From positions 1 through 33,013 of the forward strand of contig JAYMTF010000600.1 of NCBI GenBank assembly GCA_036897485.1: a DNA stretch of 33,013 nucleotides, written 5' to 3'. The notes under the pieces were generated by a model. It was not told where the DNA came from, made no database searches, and saw only the letters and a list, made by a program, of their open reading frames with translations. This stretch comes from Pelargonium nanum. Taxonomy: Eukaryota > Streptophyta > Magnoliopsida > Geraniales > Geraniaceae. The position numbers were made by a program, and so were the translations under genes. This document shows positions 12,047 through 21,191 of this stretch, piece by piece. Each line of letters begins with the position of its first letter. Within the stretch, counting starts at the first letter, position 1.

Positions 12047-12054
12047 TATATATA
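12047..12054 (-). promoter_or_regulatory. TATA box of the germin-like gene
   Basis: Minus strand reads CTATATATAC. It lies 77 bp or more upstream of the chosen ATG, a normal distance for a plant TATA box plus a short leader. GGCCCA-type site II elements lie further upstream near 12186-12200. Confidence 0.75.
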
Positions 12055-12060
12055 GGAGAT

Positions 12061-13130
12061 ATTGGAAAGTGATGTTTATAAAAATTAATTTCAATTAGGA
12101 CAAATGAGGAGATTGAGTAGCTTAGGAGCATTAGAAAAAGGAAAAAACAAGGCAAGTTAAAGGGATTGTGATCCAAATTTGAATAGGCCCATTGGCCCAC
12201 AACTCATCATGTATTTGAATTTTTTTTTGAAAGGATGTATTTAGAAATTTTGTTCTTAGGTTCTAAATAAAACAAATCATTTTATGTGATTCCATTTAAT
12301 CCGACCAATTTGTTTAATCAAATCGGACTTTTCATATAAAAAAAGGCGGGATTCTATTGAATTGAATAAAACTACACATTTTACTCCAAAAATTGTTTTG
12401 AATACGAACAAATTTTATTCAAAAATCAAATTGTTATCTTTAGTTCTAAAGTGGGTGATATTATAACTTGCCGGCGCCAAAACCGATTCGTAATTTTTGA
12501 ACTTGGATTGTATCAAATATGTAAAATCAACTTTTAAATCAGGTTGGGTTGAATAAAAACACACATTTCACATGTAAAATTATAAATCAAACTTTAAATT
12601 TGCAATCCGCACTTTTTGGTGTTTAAATTCTGATCAGTTGAACTCGAAAAATGGCCCAACACCGACCCTAAACTAAATTTACAACTCTATTAAGTTCATT
12701 AAAAATTGCCACAAAAAAAATCATAGAAATGAAATAACTCGTCATAAAAGAGAAACAAGTTGCATATCTAATTATTTTGTCATTTACTCCTATAAAGTAT
12801 TGGTTGTTTGATGACAATAAAACTAGTTAAATGTCATTTATTCACAGAAGATAATGGGTTGTTTGATCACAATAAAACTAGTTAAATGTTAGACTTATCA
12901 TATGTGACAAATTTTTAATGTAATGATATTAATCATATACATTATTTACAAATTGTTATTTTAAGAAAATAAACTAATAAACAGTTTATTGATGAATAAT
13001 GCAAATTGGGCATGAAGTCTAAAGCAAGAAAAACATAACTAAAGATTGAAGATTAAAATTTATTGATTTCAAGGCATAAGGTGGAAATTTCTATAACAAG
13101 TCAAAGCTTGTTCATGTCCTGAAACGACAC
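12061..13130. other. AT-rich spacer with a duplicated 33-bp segment
   Basis: Upstream of both the germin-like gene (-) and the WVD2-like gene (+). A 33-bp segment at 12802-12834 recurs at 12857-12889 with one mismatch, offset 55 bp. The 14-mer AAACGACACCGTTT at 13122-13135 is itself an imperfect palindrome near the probable WVD2-like promoter. No coding sequence seen. Confidence 0.55.
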
Positions 13131-14036
13131 CGTTTGGTTGCTGTCCTTCCTTTTCTGGTCATTTCTTTGTCAACAATGTTCTTACATTTTCATGTGTTTA
13201 GTTACAAGAATTCAATCTCAGGGTCCACCAAGCAGGTCAGAATATTGAATTCATATTTCAAAGAAGACCCATCACCAATCAAGTCTCTCTTTCTCTCTCT
13301 ACACTGTACTTTCTCAGTGGGCCTTCTTCACCATCTATTTTTCATGGCTGATTTGATCTCAGTCTTTGGGTTTGTTGGGTCTACCTATCAAGTCTTCAAG
13401 TAGAAAACTTTAGGTGAGATCTTCACTGAAATACAAATTTGGTTGTGAGGTTGCAGATTGGCTCTTGAATGTTTTTTTTTTATGCTTGTTTGATTGATTT
13501 TTTCAACACCCACTTGTTGAATCTCTCCTTTTTGTCCTAAAGCTTTTCACTTTCCTCAATCATGTTTTGAAAAGTTTCAACCTTTTTGTCTTTCACTGAA
13601 AACCCTTGTAGTGGGAATTGGGGAAAATGGCTAAATAACCTCTAAAAATGTGATGTGTGTGTTTGTTTTTTTGTTTTGTTTAGAATTGATGATTGGGTTT
13701 ATCATTTAGGAGTTTTCCAGAAATAGATAAAAGGGTCTCATCTCATCACTGTGGAAGAGGTGAAGTGATAACAGAATTTTAGGAAGAAAAAATAAAATAT
13801 TAGAAAGCACATGGCATGTAATTTAAGATTTTCTTGACCATTGATTTCTTTTATTAATGGCTCATTTTTGTCTCCATTTTGGATTTGCTTATCTTGGTTT
13901 CCCAGTGTGATCCAAGGAATTTCTGAGATGGCTATGCTCATGCTACTTGGTACTTACAGTCCCTAGTGTCTGCACAGTTTGTTACTGGCTAAGCTAGCTC
14001 TTTCTGTGGTATTTCAACACTGGTTTTTGAGAAGTT
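13131..14036 (+). promoter_or_regulatory. 5' leader of the WVD2-like gene with a probable 5'UTR intron
   Basis: CT-rich leader DNA around 13280-13310 is followed by a good donor (TTTAG/GTGAGAT, intron from 13414). A good acceptor (TACTTACAG, exon from 13960) lies ahead of the ATG at 14037. An 89-codon ORF at 13134-13403 has no family resemblance and is probably leader sequence. Splicing here is inferred. Confidence 0.45.
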
Positions 14037-16922
14037 ATGGGTGAATCAGTTGTGGATTCTTCAAACTATGAAGATAAGGTACACTCATCTTGTCCTTTGA
14101 TCTATAAAAAAGACTGCCCATTTGTTACATTGCTGAATGGTTTTCAAATTATAGTTTTTTGAGATTCCCATTTGTGGTGTTGTGACTTGTTTTCTTGTTT
14201 CTTGCTTGGGTTTTGGCACTTGTGTTGCACAAGCAGATTGCAGAGACAGCATCTTCAAATGCTGCTCTTGAAGTGTCGGTTTCCTTTGGTAGGTTTGAGA
14301 ATGATTCACTGTCTTGGGAGAGGTTTTCAACTTTCTCGCCAAATAAGTACCTTGAAGAAGTTGAGAAATGCGCGACGCCCGGATCAGTGGCTGAGAAAAG
14401 GGCTTACTTTGAAGCTCATTACAAAAAGATTGCTGCTGGGAAAGCTGAACTAATGGATCAGGAGAAGCAAATGGGAAATGAGAATTCGAGGTCCCCTCGT
14501 GATCAGATTTTTTCAGGAGATCTGGCTGAGAACTCTTTTGAGACCAATTTTGCATATGATAGTACATCTAACAGTCGAGATTCTGAAGTTGTTGAGCAAG
14601 AAACCAATTCGATCAGTGAAGTGAGCAGCAACCATGTTGATGAGGCAAATGGGGATGCTTCGATAACTACAGAATCTCAAAGCTCGGCAGTTAAAAGAGT
14701 GAAAGAAGAATTGGATGGCGGATTAGGCATGCCAGATATAGATAGATCAGAAGAGGGCGGTGTGGTAAGAGAGGAAGAAATAGAAGAAGCTCCTGAAATT
14801 GAGTTGAAAGACATAAAGGAAGTTCCACAAAACTTGGACAATGAAGCAGTAAATACTACGAAAACTAAAGATGAGAATGTGAAGTCAGATTGTCCTAAGG
14901 CATCTCGTAAGGTGAAGTAACTAAATTCTTGCAAGGACTAGTTTTAGATGAAAATTCTAGACCATGTTCAATAATTGTGGAGTTTTTGGTTCTTTCTGGT
15001 GGCTAATTTCACAGTAGTTTTGTTTGTTTAGATTATCACAGAGAAAAAGGAGAAAAGTACACCCGGGGTAAAGAAGAAACTTGTGCTGCCCATAACCAAA
15101 ACACAACAATTTTCCACTCCCAGAGCATCGAAGCAAGCACCAACTCAAGCTCAGCAATTTTCCACACCCAGAGTGTCGAAGTCAGCACCAACTAGAGGAC
15201 CACAATTTTCCTCCCCCAGAGTGTCAAAGCCAGTACCAACTGAACCACCTCAATTTTCCACTCCTAGAGTGTCAAAACCAGCACCAGCTACTCCCACTGT
15301 GATGACTTCATCGAAGTCTTCCAAGAAAGAAAATGGTTCTTCTATACCATGGAAAAATAATACATCTGCAGGAGAAAGTAAAAGAGCGCAGCCCAAGTCC
15401 ATGCACATGTCCCTTCGTACAGATCCTGCTCCTCCTGCTCATTCTGATCCGGCTTCTCTTACAAAAACTAGAAAATCACTCATCATGGAGAGTATGGGGG
15501 ATAAAGACATTGTGAAACGAGCATTTAAGACATTCCAAAACAATTTCAGCCAACTGAAATCTTGCAGTGAAGAGAGATCATCTGTACCAGATCAGGTATA
15601 TGACATCATTGATTCATTTTTCCGTGCAAATGATTGTTTAAGTTTCAAATTTTCAACTAATGGGATGTCGGTTTTAATTTTTATTAAGCAGGCGTCTGCA
15701 AGAGGAACAGAACTAAAGGTTTCTGGTACCGTGACTGTGCATAACGAGAACGAAGGGTAATCTTCTGGATTGGTCTCCTTATTAATATACTTAACACATA
15801 AAACTCATAAGCTCTAACTCTGCATCAATGGTCTATATACAAAAGATGTTCTAAGTAATAGAATGGAAGTTCTATATTTTCTATTACTTGATTGCTTAAA
15901 ATGTTTTCTCCAAGGAATTAACATCACACATGTGCGCGCGCGCGCGCACATGCACTTAACAATGTTGATTTATGTCGCAAAATCCCATTGAGTATGAATC
16001 TGATTACTGGAATTCAGTTGCTTCTTCTCACAAAATGTGAATTGTTAATTTCCTCAAGAAAATTTTCATCTATCTAACTTTCTAGTGTGCATAGTCCTAC
16101 TGGAACTGAAGAAATAGAACACCTACATTAAGCTGTTATATTATTCAATGATTTAATTTTTTTTCTTCATAATGATTCAAGCTACCATTTCAAAAACACC
16201 CAAAAGCACTCTCCATGCCTCTTGTCTTTTGCATCAGTAGGAGCTATAGGTCCATGTTCAATCTAAATCTTTATTTGGTATTTTCCTGAGAGTTCTGTTA
16301 CATTGGCTGTATTGGTGTAGATCAATCAAAGCAGGAGGTACTGAGAAAAGAAGTGCTAAGGCTGCCCTGTCTGCTTTTGGCTTGATAAGTAATGAGAAAG
16401 CGCAGAAACACAAGGAGGTATTCATTTAACCCGCTCTCTTGGCGCTTTCTAGCACTTTGTTTATGTTGATAGTACTGTTAAAGTTCACATTTTTGAGCAT
16501 TTTTTGTCAACCTATTTCAGTTCTCTAAGAAGTTGGGAGAAAAATCAAATACTGGTCAGGGAGAGAGAACTCAAGTTCAACCAAAATTCAAGGTATGAAG
16601 TATAACTTTCTTCAAAAAAAGGTTCTTCCACCATTTATGTATTATTGAACATACTTTCTAATCTATGGAGCAGTATAATTTTAAGAAAAAAAACTAACCA
16701 AGTTATTTATGGTACAAGAGCCTTGGTATATGTATATACTTGTATGGTCAATTTTCTATGACTATTGATTAGATCACATTTACATATTATCATGTCTCAT
16801 TTTGCATGGAATAGGAGCAAAAGGAAACAGAGGTCAAAAAGCTTACACCGAACCTTAATCTAAAAGCCAGCCCCATGCAAGGCCTATATCATGGGAGGAA
16901 AATGACAAACCCTTCTCATTAG
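14037..16922 (+). CDS. WDL7: WVD2-like 7 type microtubule-associated protein (TPX2/KLEEK family)
   Basis: Predicted 540 residues. Exons: 14037-14078, 14237-14911, 15032-15595, 15692-15756, 16321-16417, 16521-16592, 16815-16922; all phases agree. The N-terminus MGESVVDSS and then VSFGRFENDSLSWERFSTFS followed by PNKYLEEVEKCATPGSVAEK is characteristic of WVD2-like 7 and its close relatives. A long acidic, Ser-rich low-complexity region follows. Next come four 16-residue basic repeats (15104-15295) and a basic C-terminal TPX2-like module (SIKAGGTEKRSAKAA, HKEFSKKLGEKSN, KETEVKKLTPNLNLKASPMQ). WVD2/WDL proteins bind and bundle cortical microtubules and shape anisotropic growth; that function is inferred from family. 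The KLEEK core is degenerate here (FSKKLGEK), as in this subgroup. The stop TAG is followed directly by a good donor (GTATAC), so the 3'UTR is probably spliced. Confidence 0.9.
15104..15295 (+). repeat. In-frame coding minisatellite, 4 x 48 bp
   Basis: Four adjacent units of exactly 16 codons encode QQFSTPRASKQAPTQA, QQFSTPRVSKSAPTRG, PQFSSPRVSKPVPTEP and PQFSTPRVSKPAPATP. They start at 15104, 15152, 15200 and 15248. Each is basic with an [ST]PR core, a plausible microtubule-binding or kinase-site module within the WVD2-like protein. Confidence 0.9.
15925..15955. repeat. 31-bp alternating pyrimidine-purine tract with a 24-bp perfect palindrome
   Basis: In the 15757-16320 intron. Bases 15929-15952 are an exact self-complement built on (CG)n flanked by CATGTG and CACATG. 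Strict pyrimidine-purine alternation runs from 15925 to 15955. Such DNA can form Z-DNA or a cruciform. CpG runs are rare in plant introns. Confidence 0.9.
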
Positions 16923-18840
16923 GTATACCATCTGTCTTAATCGTTTCTTATTTTCTAATTATTGAAATTGCGGATGCTCGTGCTATGGTAAGTTGTATAT
17001 TAATGGACAATTTAAAGCATGCATGAATACATATAACCAAGCGAGCGTGGATGTGGATATATATCATTTTCTTTCTATTTTTCTGTTTAAGTATTATAAT
17101 TGTTTTTTTTTTTTTTGAGAGATAGAGAATTATTTTTTCTTTTGTTGTTGATAAAAGCCAGAATTACATTTAGAAAGTAAACCAAGAACACATAAGCCAT
17201 AAATAAGTTCAAAAAACAAAGTGCCAGAATTTAGACATGCCACTCCTAGCAAATCTAGCAAGCTTATGAGTATTCTTAACTAAAAAACATAGTTACAAAA
17301 TTCTAGAACATCTTCACCAGTCACCACAACTCCAAGCCTCCTTGTCCTCAAAAAGTCGCTGAGAAAAGTCCCTGACAATGAGAAAGGAGTCACTACAGAT
17401 TCAAATATTATTAATCCTAGCAAATTTTGCAAACATGAGGATCAAACGAATTGCAAGAAGTTCTGCATGGTGAGGCATTAAAAGCAACAACCGATGAGCA
17501 AAAACAAGCCATTAAAGAGCCCCTGCCCAAGTAAAATTCCATCCAATTCCCGCCTGATCATGTTTAAAGGCCCCGTCACAACAAAAGTACAAAACACATA
17601 CTCATGATTAACCTGAAAAATCTCATGAAATTTTGTGACTCTTTGGTTTAAATCAAGTGGTGTTGGTGCTCCTATGTGCCTAACTTTGACTGTTTGAAAT
17701 GATAAAATGCTCCAACAAACATTATCGTGGTGTACTGCCAAATAGTTGGTCAAACAGCACAGTATGAAACATTTTGTAAGGTTCAATTAATTTTAGACTT
17801 GTATCTAAATTAGTGTGAATTGAGAGCTTAGGTTCTAAATTGAACTTAACTACTATTTGAATTGTTGCTGCATAAATATGTCAGTGGTGTGAAACAGAAA
17901 CATAAATATGTCAATATGTCAATATGTCAGGTAGGTGTCATAATAACTGCATCCGAACAGAAGTCAAATTATGTTGTCATGTCTTTCCTCAAAATATAAA
18001 ACAGAATGCATTTGTCAATAAACCCGTCGGTAGCTTTAGATGTGTTCTTATCGATTAGTAAAAAAAAATACTTATAGGCACATAAGCATCGACATTGTTT
18101 TGCAGCTCTCTTGGATTTTACACTCCGTAAGGTTATATCATTTTTAATTGATCTTGTTATCAGCTGATGATTGAACTATTCCGCTGACCACCAGAAACCC
18201 ATTATTTCAAGAGATTCTGCCAACAGTTTTTAATCCGAACATAGTATAGAGTATAGACCTAGCAAGTTTTGATGGTTCCCTTGATAATTATATCATCAAG
18301 TTTATAGGACTAAGTACATGCATGCAGCATTTGGGCTAATGAGTAAATTGAAGGTTAAAAATATGCATTGCTCTTTAGATTTTCTCAGTTTGCCAGCAAG
18401 CTAAAGTTCATGGAACTTACTGTGATGACTTATTTCGACTCTTACATTTCATTTGAATTCATATAATGATTGTGGTGATTTGCAGGAGCATTTCAAAAAT
18501 TAGTCATCAGTGTCACGGGTTCCTTAGGTTGAAAAGTTGTGCATACTCTATATGAAGTTTCAGAGTTACAAAAGTTCATTATGTAGAATGGTTGAAAAAA
18601 AAGGCTACTGAGGAAAGATCTATTTTGGTGGCTGAAAACATCCATGGACAAGGTCCTAAATTATTATTGCCCAGCGAGTTGCAAACAATCTTTTGAGTCA
18701 AGATCAGATCGCCTGTATGGTCAGTTCGATTGCTAAAATCGTCATTTCCCTCATTCTCTTTGTAATGCATCCTAAAATTGTAATACATGCAGTCTCTACT
18801 TCTCCTTCTTCCTTCTCCTTGGACTATATATACATATTTT
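16923..18840 (+). other. Probable 3'UTR intron and 3'UTR exon of the WVD2-like gene
   Basis: A donor GTATAC begins immediately after the stop codon. The acceptor GATTTGCAG ends at about 18485, followed by sequence that is plausible 3'UTR (about 18486-18830) with TGTAAT-type polyadenylation signals near 18760-18785. The intervening DNA contains a retroposon remnant. The junction is inferred from splice-site quality only. A short run of three AATATGTC-like units lies near 17905-17930. Confidence 0.45.
17103..17790 (-). pseudogene. Dead retroposon 3' end: RNase H-like (RVT_3) domain with poly(A) tail
   Basis: Read on the minus strand, CDGAFKHDQAGIGWNFTWAG (about 17580-17521) is the first strand of the plant RVT_3 RNase H fold, with its catalytic Asp. 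AELLAIRLILMFAKFARINN and ICSDSFLIVRDFSQRLFEDK follow in correct order, with the helix Glu and the third Asp. Stops and frame changes interrupt them. The plus-strand T14 at 17103-17116 is the element's poly(A) tail, so this is the 3' end of a LINE or a retroposed gene copy. It probably sits in the WVD2-like 3'UTR intron, antisense to the host gene. Confidence 0.7.
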
Positions 18841-19096
18841 GTAAGCATGAGACTCGAACTTTTTGTAATCTTGTTCGTATTCTGAATGCTGGAAATGATT
18901 CAACCTTTCTCCTTTAAACACTTGTGAAGTATGCAGAGGAAAACTATTAGTTTGATGTGTTTACTGAAAATTTATAATGTGCAGGATCTGGAAAAGAATC
19001 TGAACAAAGAATCAATTTCAATCAAATATTTCTCTGGCATCCTATTAAACACTTTTATGTACACTGATGAATTCTTTGTTATATCAACCTGTTCAG

Positions 19097-20065
19097 CTAT
19101 TCATTATCTGAATCACTAGAGCTGCTTCCAGACTTGTCTGACATAAAATGTTTTGGCAAGGTCGGAAACTTAGCTTTGCTCCTTATTGCAGGCGAAGAAT
19201 CTGCAGATGACGACCCTGAACTTGCAGCTGAAGCTTTCCTTCTCTGCAGATTCCGGGTAATTTCAATGCATACCTGATCAACCATGCTTAGAAAATCTTT
19301 AACTATAACAAATAACTGAAGAGGAGCAGCTCCTCTGTCACTTGAAGCTCCAGCTTGATAATATTCTGTTGTTCTCTTCACAAGCTCCATTACTCTCAAT
19401 TGCTCTTCTCTCACCACCTTCAATTCTTCCTCAGATCTGTCAAGAAACCCTCTCATCTCCCTCACAAATCCTCCTTCCCCATAAGCTTCAAATTGAGGCA
19501 CAAGATTCTTGATTTCAGCTGCGCGAGCTGAAAGAGCCGAGCACGTTCCAGCAAAGATGTCATAGTCTATTGCTGCAGATTTCTTGACATTGGAGAACTC
19601 GGAACTGAGGCCTCCCACAACTGGTAACCCTAGCATTGTGTATTGCTTCTCTCTTTCCTCCTTCGATTTATCAGAACTCAAGCTGTTGTTTCGGTTTAAG
19701 CTGCTGTTTCGGTTAATGATGCATTTTTTTCCCTCGGCTCTCACCACTTCTTCCACCACGAAATGGAGCAGAGTGGTCTTGCCATCAGTGCTTTTAACAT
19801 CAGAGAGCTTCCGAAGAGCTGTGAGGTTAAAAGCTTGCGCATTTCCCCGCGCAGTTCCTGCATTCATTCGGTTTCCAGCTTTGAGGACTGCCTCCAGAAG
19901 TTTCATGAAGAGTCCTCGCGTGCGAAGCTCATTGCAACCCAATTCAAGCGTCTTCAATGATTCATTGAGGTGAGCAATCTCCGAGCCGTAGTGTGATCTG
20001 AAATGCATTGCATTGAGCCGAGTAAAAGCCGAGGGAACGGCTTTGAGTAGATGGAAGAGGAAGGC
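19097..20065 (-). pseudogene. 5'-truncated formin (FH11-type), C-terminal part of FH2 only
   Basis: An open frame of 322 residues matches the end of plant class I formins, closest in memory to FH11. It reads [89 protein letters not shown] and [14 protein letters not shown], then [15 protein letters not shown] and a Ser/Asp-rich tail. FH2 nucleates and caps actin filaments as a dimer. The N-terminal half of FH2 (lasso, linker, knob), FH1 and the membrane anchor are absent. A TGA (20066-20068) precedes the first homologous codon in frame. CTAAT and an AG at that edge could be an old splice acceptor, but the 1.1 kb before FKBP19 holds no formin exon. The remaining frame has no stop or frameshift, so truncation is recent or the piece is maintained. 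A start at 20008 would give 303 residues. Confidence 0.8.
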
Positions 20066-20770
20066 TCAACTCATTGATAATTAGGATCTTGCAAGACTAA
20101 ACTACATATTTGGGCAGCTTTTTTATCATTATTGAACTCTATTTAATGAACTCAGTTACTCTATATATATACTATGTTATGTTAGCTTCCCAAGTATAAT
20201 AAAAGTTGGTTTCTCATTCTTGATTTTCTTTCTTTCTTTCTTGAATTGGAAGTTATAAATTAAACTTCCATTTTCTGCAAATCATACTTCCAACATTTGA
20301 ATATGTTTCTGTTCCAACAGAATTGTCAAGTTTGAATTGCATTTTTTTACCGTTACTTCATAACTGTCATGAATGGAAAATATAATCAAATTTAAGTGAG
20401 ATGAATCCACTTCACACTAGCTCAAAGATTGATTAAATCTAAGTTTTCGAGTTTAAGAGAATACAGTTACATTATTGTTGTAAGAAATTTGACGTTTTTG
20501 TGGTCATTTGCACTCAAACGAGGATTTATCTGGATGCGGTGTGTCATAAATGTGTTGATCACAAACTTGTCGAATACCTGTTAAGACAAAAAAGAAGAAG
20601 ATAAATTTATTACATAATGCAATAATCAGGTTTAAAAATTAGCTTCTTAAAAAAAAGTTTGAAAATAAGCTACGTTAGGTATAAAATTATTTTGTTTATT
20701 TATTTCATAAAAATACTTGTACTACCCTTCAACATGTGCTTTATTACTTAACCTGTGTTTACTACTGCCG
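20066..20770. other. AT-rich spacer left of the SINE
   Basis: No coding homology on either strand. A (TTTC)n run lies at about 20227-20243. The segment about 20510-20590 is less AT-rich and reads like part of an old dispersed repeat, but I cannot name it. Confidence 0.5.
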
Positions 20771-20783
20771 AAAATTACAAGCA

Positions 20784-21004
20784 TAAACCACCAAGCGCGT
20801 GGGTCAACTGGTAAGAGGTTGTTCCAGCTTAACTTGAGGTCTTAAGTTCGAGTCTAAGGGAATGCAGCTGCGTTAAAACTTGGTAGGGAGAATTTTGCCG
20901 CCCTTGTGGTTCTACCCGGCTCGAATGATGGTTAGTCTGAGTGTGATAAGGTGCCAACCGCGAATTTGCGGGACCCGCTAAAGAACCTCATGGTTCAGAC
21001 AAAA
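20784..21004 (+). mobile_element. tRNA-derived SINE, copy 1, with 13-bp target site duplications
   Basis: The element begins in the AAACCACCAAGCGC region and ends in an A8 tail. Pol III box A-like TGGGTCAACTGG (20800-20811) and box B-like GTTCGAGTC (20846-20854) are 34 bp apart, as in tRNA genes. The 13-mer AAAATTACAAGCA occurs on both sides (20771-20783 and 21005-21017) without mismatch, showing insertion by target-primed reverse transcription. A second copy lies inverted at 27817-28030. It ends less than 200 bp before the FKBP19 start codon. Confidence 0.88.
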
Positions 21005-21017
21005 AAAATTACAAGCA

Positions 21018-21191
21018 GAAGTGGCGGGTAAAATAGTAAATGGCACTATCCAGAAGTTGCGGCCGTTATCTTCCCGCTAAACGCCTCCAACTCTCGAGTC
21101 CTCTTCTGAAACTAGAACCTTCTCTCTCTCTCTCTCTCTAGAATCTTATATTAGACACAGAGTCATTTTCTATCTCTAGGGAAGTGAGCTC
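21018..21191 (+). promoter_or_regulatory. Proximal promoter and 5' leader of FKBP19
   Basis: A short GC-richer stretch (21058-21110) is followed by a (CT)n run at about 21121-21139, typical of plant leaders, and then the ATG at 21192. The SINE abuts this region on the left. Confidence 0.5.

Noticed and set aside
13134..13403. 89-codon ORF before the WVD2-like gene
   Set aside because: Phe/Ser-rich from CT-rich leader DNA; better explained as 5'UTR.
14085..14934. Minus-strand ORFs opposite the WVD2-like second exon
   Set aside because: Shadow frames; the plus strand matches the WVD2-like N-terminal signature exactly.
20800..20854. A functional tRNA gene
   Set aside because: Box A and box B are present, but there is no acceptor stem or full cloverleaf; the poly(A) tail and target duplications make it a SINE.
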